Origin: a virus
Length of the DNA stretch: 32,056 bases
Reading direction: 5' to 3' (one strand)
IMG/VR virus record: IMGVR_UViG_3300044986_000207
Location: 1-32,056 of that record
Part shown: positions 30,006-32,056 of the stretch, piece after piece
Layout of the letters: every line of letters starts with the position of its first letter
How positions within the stretch are numbered: the stretch's first letter is position 1
Notes under the pieces: generated by a model
Databases searched by the model: none
What the model was told of the DNA's origin: nothing
The model's input: only the letters and a program-made list of their open reading frames with translations
Program-made: the position numbers and the translations under genes

Positions 30006-32056
30006 TTATACTTGGGTAGCCATCGGGGGTCGGCCTGCGGGGCGAGCCGTTTTCTCAAGAATAGAACTCCGCGTCTTTAGATCATTAAGAGCCATTTGCT
30101 GGCGGATGGTCTCCATCTTTTGAGCGTGGGTCTCTTGGTTCATCATGCGTTTTTCCTGCATCTCAGCCAGTTTGAGTTGGGCCTTCTGGAATTCCATTTC
30201 GGCCTTCGGGTCCATCTGTCCTTGCGGGGCCTGCTGCATTGCGGCTTCCTGCATCTTAGTTTGTTCGGCCATAGCCCGATTGATTACTTGCTGCTCCAAC
30301 TCGTCCACATAGGCGGTGACGTTCTGAAGTTGACGCTTGAGTTCATTGACCTCCTGCTTGCGGAAGCTGTTGTTTGAGAATAGAACCAAATGCTCGGTGG
30401 TGTGGTCGGCGGTAGGACGAAGGATGGCCATCGCCTGCTCGTCGGGCATCTGCTGCTGGCGGTGCATTTCAATAATCTCCGCCATGAGGGGAATGTGGGC
30501 TTCGATATGGACAGCGTGGTTTTGGCTGTCATGCACCATTTGCTGGATTCCGTTGCGGAGGTTGCCGTTCTCAAGGTTGGCGATGTCGAAGTCAATCGTG
30601 CGGCGGGGACCCTTCTCCGACACAAAGAGATTGACCTTCTGCCAACCCACACCAGAGATACCAGCAATGACAGAGCGGAGGGTGTTTTCTTTGCCTTTCT
30701 CGTCCATCAAGGAATAAAGTTCCATGAGTTGCTTGCTTGCCATCTCGGTCATTACGGGGCTTCCGTCACCCATGGCGCGAAATGCTGTGACTTTCAAAAA
30801 CTGGCGCATACGCTCAACACTCACTCCTCTGCGTAGACAACGTTTACGGAATTCCAAGGCAAGGCGTCCTCCCTTGTCGTTAGCCGTAAGAAGCGGACTG
30901 ACCGCCCTGCGATACTGCTCAGTTAGAAGTTTGTTATACGGAGTATAAAATAACTCTAGTGCTGCGGCGTTCAGGGTGGACTCTTGGCGGGCTTGCTGCA
31001 CCACTTCGGTGGCGGAGCGGGCTTGGCCTTCGGGCGTGGTCTGGCGGGAGCGGTAGCTGCCCGTATTGTTCTGCAACACCTGACTCATCAGGTTATAAAC
31101 AGGGAGGCCCTGAGTGGCCACGGCAGGAGGTTGAAGCTGGATCGGGGTCAACCCGCTGGGGATGAACGTGTACGGTCCTACTTCAATATATTGAAAATCT
31201 TGGATGGCTTCGGCGTCACCCTGCAATTGGATAAGGCCAGAGGTGATTGCCGCTTGGGCGGCTTGACACAACACGCGGTTGGAAATCTGGATCTGGTTAT
31301 AAATCTTCTGCTTGAGTCCGCGAATCGTATGAAAAGTTCCCTGTCCGACCCCGTAGGTGAAGATGACAAAGCATTGATTTACATTCCCATAGCGGCTGTA
31401 GCGTTCGTAGAGGAAGTCCGAAGAATCCCGACCTCCAATTAGCTGTGTAAACTTGCCATCAAACTCCTTGTTATACCCGTAAACCAACTGAGCCCTATGG
31501 TAGGCCGACTCACCAGCGTAAAGATCGTTCTCTTTGATTTCGCGCTCAAAATCCTCCCAGTGGGCAGTGTAGTTCTTCCACTGATCCCGCTTGGTTGATG
31601 CCTTCCAGATGGCTTGTTTGACCGCGTTGAGGTTCCAGCCAAGGGCTTTGGCCGCTTTGGGATTGCGGATGTAGTTGTAAAGTTCACTCACGCTCATTGA
31701 GCGTTGGACGATAGCCACTTCAATAGATTCATCTGATACCTTGGTATCGCGGGCCACTTTGAAATCTTTGAGTCCGCATGGCTCCCAAAAGATCGATCTT
31801 TCATCGGGCCACATGGCAACCCCAACTCCGTCTCCGACAAACTCACGGGATAGAAGTTGCATGTTGTAGGCATGGTCGTTCCATTCCTTGAGCATCCAAT
31901 CAAACTCCTCAGAGATGATCTCGGAGTCTTCATTGGAGTCTCCCTCGTAGGAGTCCATGATGACGTTGGCAATGCGGGGCACCCCGTTTTGGAGTTCGAT
32001 ATAGGGGGCCAACGCCGCTTCCATGATGGAGTTGGCTTCTCCGAAGTTAGCATTAA
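30006..32056 (-). CDS. Portal protein (5' end outside window; at least 683 aa)
   Basis: The frame is open at the right edge: residues NANFGEANSIMEAALAPYIE precede the first Met seen at 32024, so that Met is internal. It continues to a stop at 30006. The N-terminal part is mixed alpha/beta, and AYHRAQLVYGYNKEFDGKF and FVIFTYGVGQGTFHTIRGLK lie in the middle. SYRSRQTTPEGQARSATEVV, followed by long helices and a Gln/Met/Lys-rich C-terminal coiled coil (MQQAPQGQMDPKAEMEFQKA), is typical of large podovirus portals. Twelve copies would form the DNA entry ring at the capsid vertex. Head order portal, scaffold, capsid supports the call. A terminase gene would be expected just past the right edge. Confidence 0.83.
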   Translation of the reverse strand, partial: NANFGEANSIMEAALAPYIELQNGVPRIANVIMDSYEGDSNEDSEIISEEFDWMLKEWNDHAYNMQLLSREFVGDGVGVAMWPDERSIFWEPCGLKDFKVARDTKVSDESIEVAIVQRSMSVSELYNYIRNPKAAKALGWNLNAVKQAIWKASTKRDQWKNYTAHWEDFEREIKENDLYAGESAYHRAQLVYGYNKEFDGKFTQLIGGRDSSDFLYERYSRYGNVNQCFVIFTYGVGQGTFHTIRGLKQKIYNQIQISNRVLCQAAQAAITSGLIQLQGDAEAIQDFQYIEVGPYTFIPSGLTPIQLQPPAVATQGLPVYNLMSQVLQNNTGSYRSRQTTPEGQARSATEVVQQARQESTLNAAALELFYTPYNKLLTEQYRRAVSPLLTANDKGGRLALEFRKRCLRRGVSVERMRQFLKVTAFRAMGDGSPVMTEMASKQLMELYSLMDEKGKENTLRSVIAGISGVGWQKVNLFVSEKGPRRTIDFDIANLENGNLRNGIQQMVHDSQNHAVHIEAHIPLMAEIIEMHRQQQMPDEQAMAILRPTADHTTEHLVLFSNNSFRKQEVNELKRQLQNVTAYVDELEQQVINRAMAEQTKMQEAAMQQAPQGQMDPKAEMEFQKAQLKLAEMQEKRMMNQETHAQKMETIRQQMALNDLKTRSSILEKTARPAGRPPMATQV

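Overview
The window reads as part of a double-stranded DNA tailed-phage genome (Caudoviricetes), free phage or prophage-derived. It is densely packed: no stretch over 300 bases lacks a gene, and many neighbouring genes overlap by 1-8 bases (ATGA and TAATG junctions). The head module is recognisable on the minus strand: portal, two small genes, a scaffold-like protein and the major capsid protein. No terminase, polymerase, tRNA, rRNA, integrase or CRISPR array is visible. The portal runs off the right edge and a giant gene runs off the left edge, so the window is an internal slice. A very large, probably ejected protein and the lack of a tape-measure or sheath gene suggest a short-tailed (podovirus-like) virion; this is inference. 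The host cannot be named from the sequence. Many genes lack a clear Shine-Dalgarno sequence and start after an A/T-rich leader, yet TTGACA-type promoters occur.

Layout from right to left along the main (minus) transcription direction. 32056-26262: portal (5' end missing), 80- and 99-residue proteins, scaffold-like protein, a 210-base promoter/leader region, major capsid protein, a possible attenuating hairpin and a small acidic protein. 26241-22495: a LamG-type structural protein, then a lysis cluster with two or three small membrane proteins, an amidase/peptidase-like endolysin and a 46-residue zinc-ribbon protein. 22490-20953: small accessory proteins and a metallophosphoesterase.

17343-20956 is the only block on the plus strand: an 808-residue repeat-containing protein followed by three tightly coupled genes, probably an adhesin or appendage cassette. 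Its base composition falls sharply from about 18 kb onward, which suggests mosaic origin. It diverges from the minus genes at a 200-base region holding a strong hairpin and candidate promoters for both directions.

17110-14455 (minus) looks like DNA-metabolism and accessory functions: a 215-residue unknown, a SWIM zinc-finger protein, a DUF6496-like small protein, a Cas4/RecB-type PD-(D/E)XK nuclease and an overlapping HNH endonuclease. 14450-13672 holds four very small genes. 13675-12893 encodes a glycosyltransferase-like protein. 12884-9377 encodes four probable virion proteins, and the rest of the window (9371-1) is one open reading frame of at least 3,123 codons. That frame contains a zinc-metallopeptidase motif and a C-terminal region like those of phage large polyvalent proteins.
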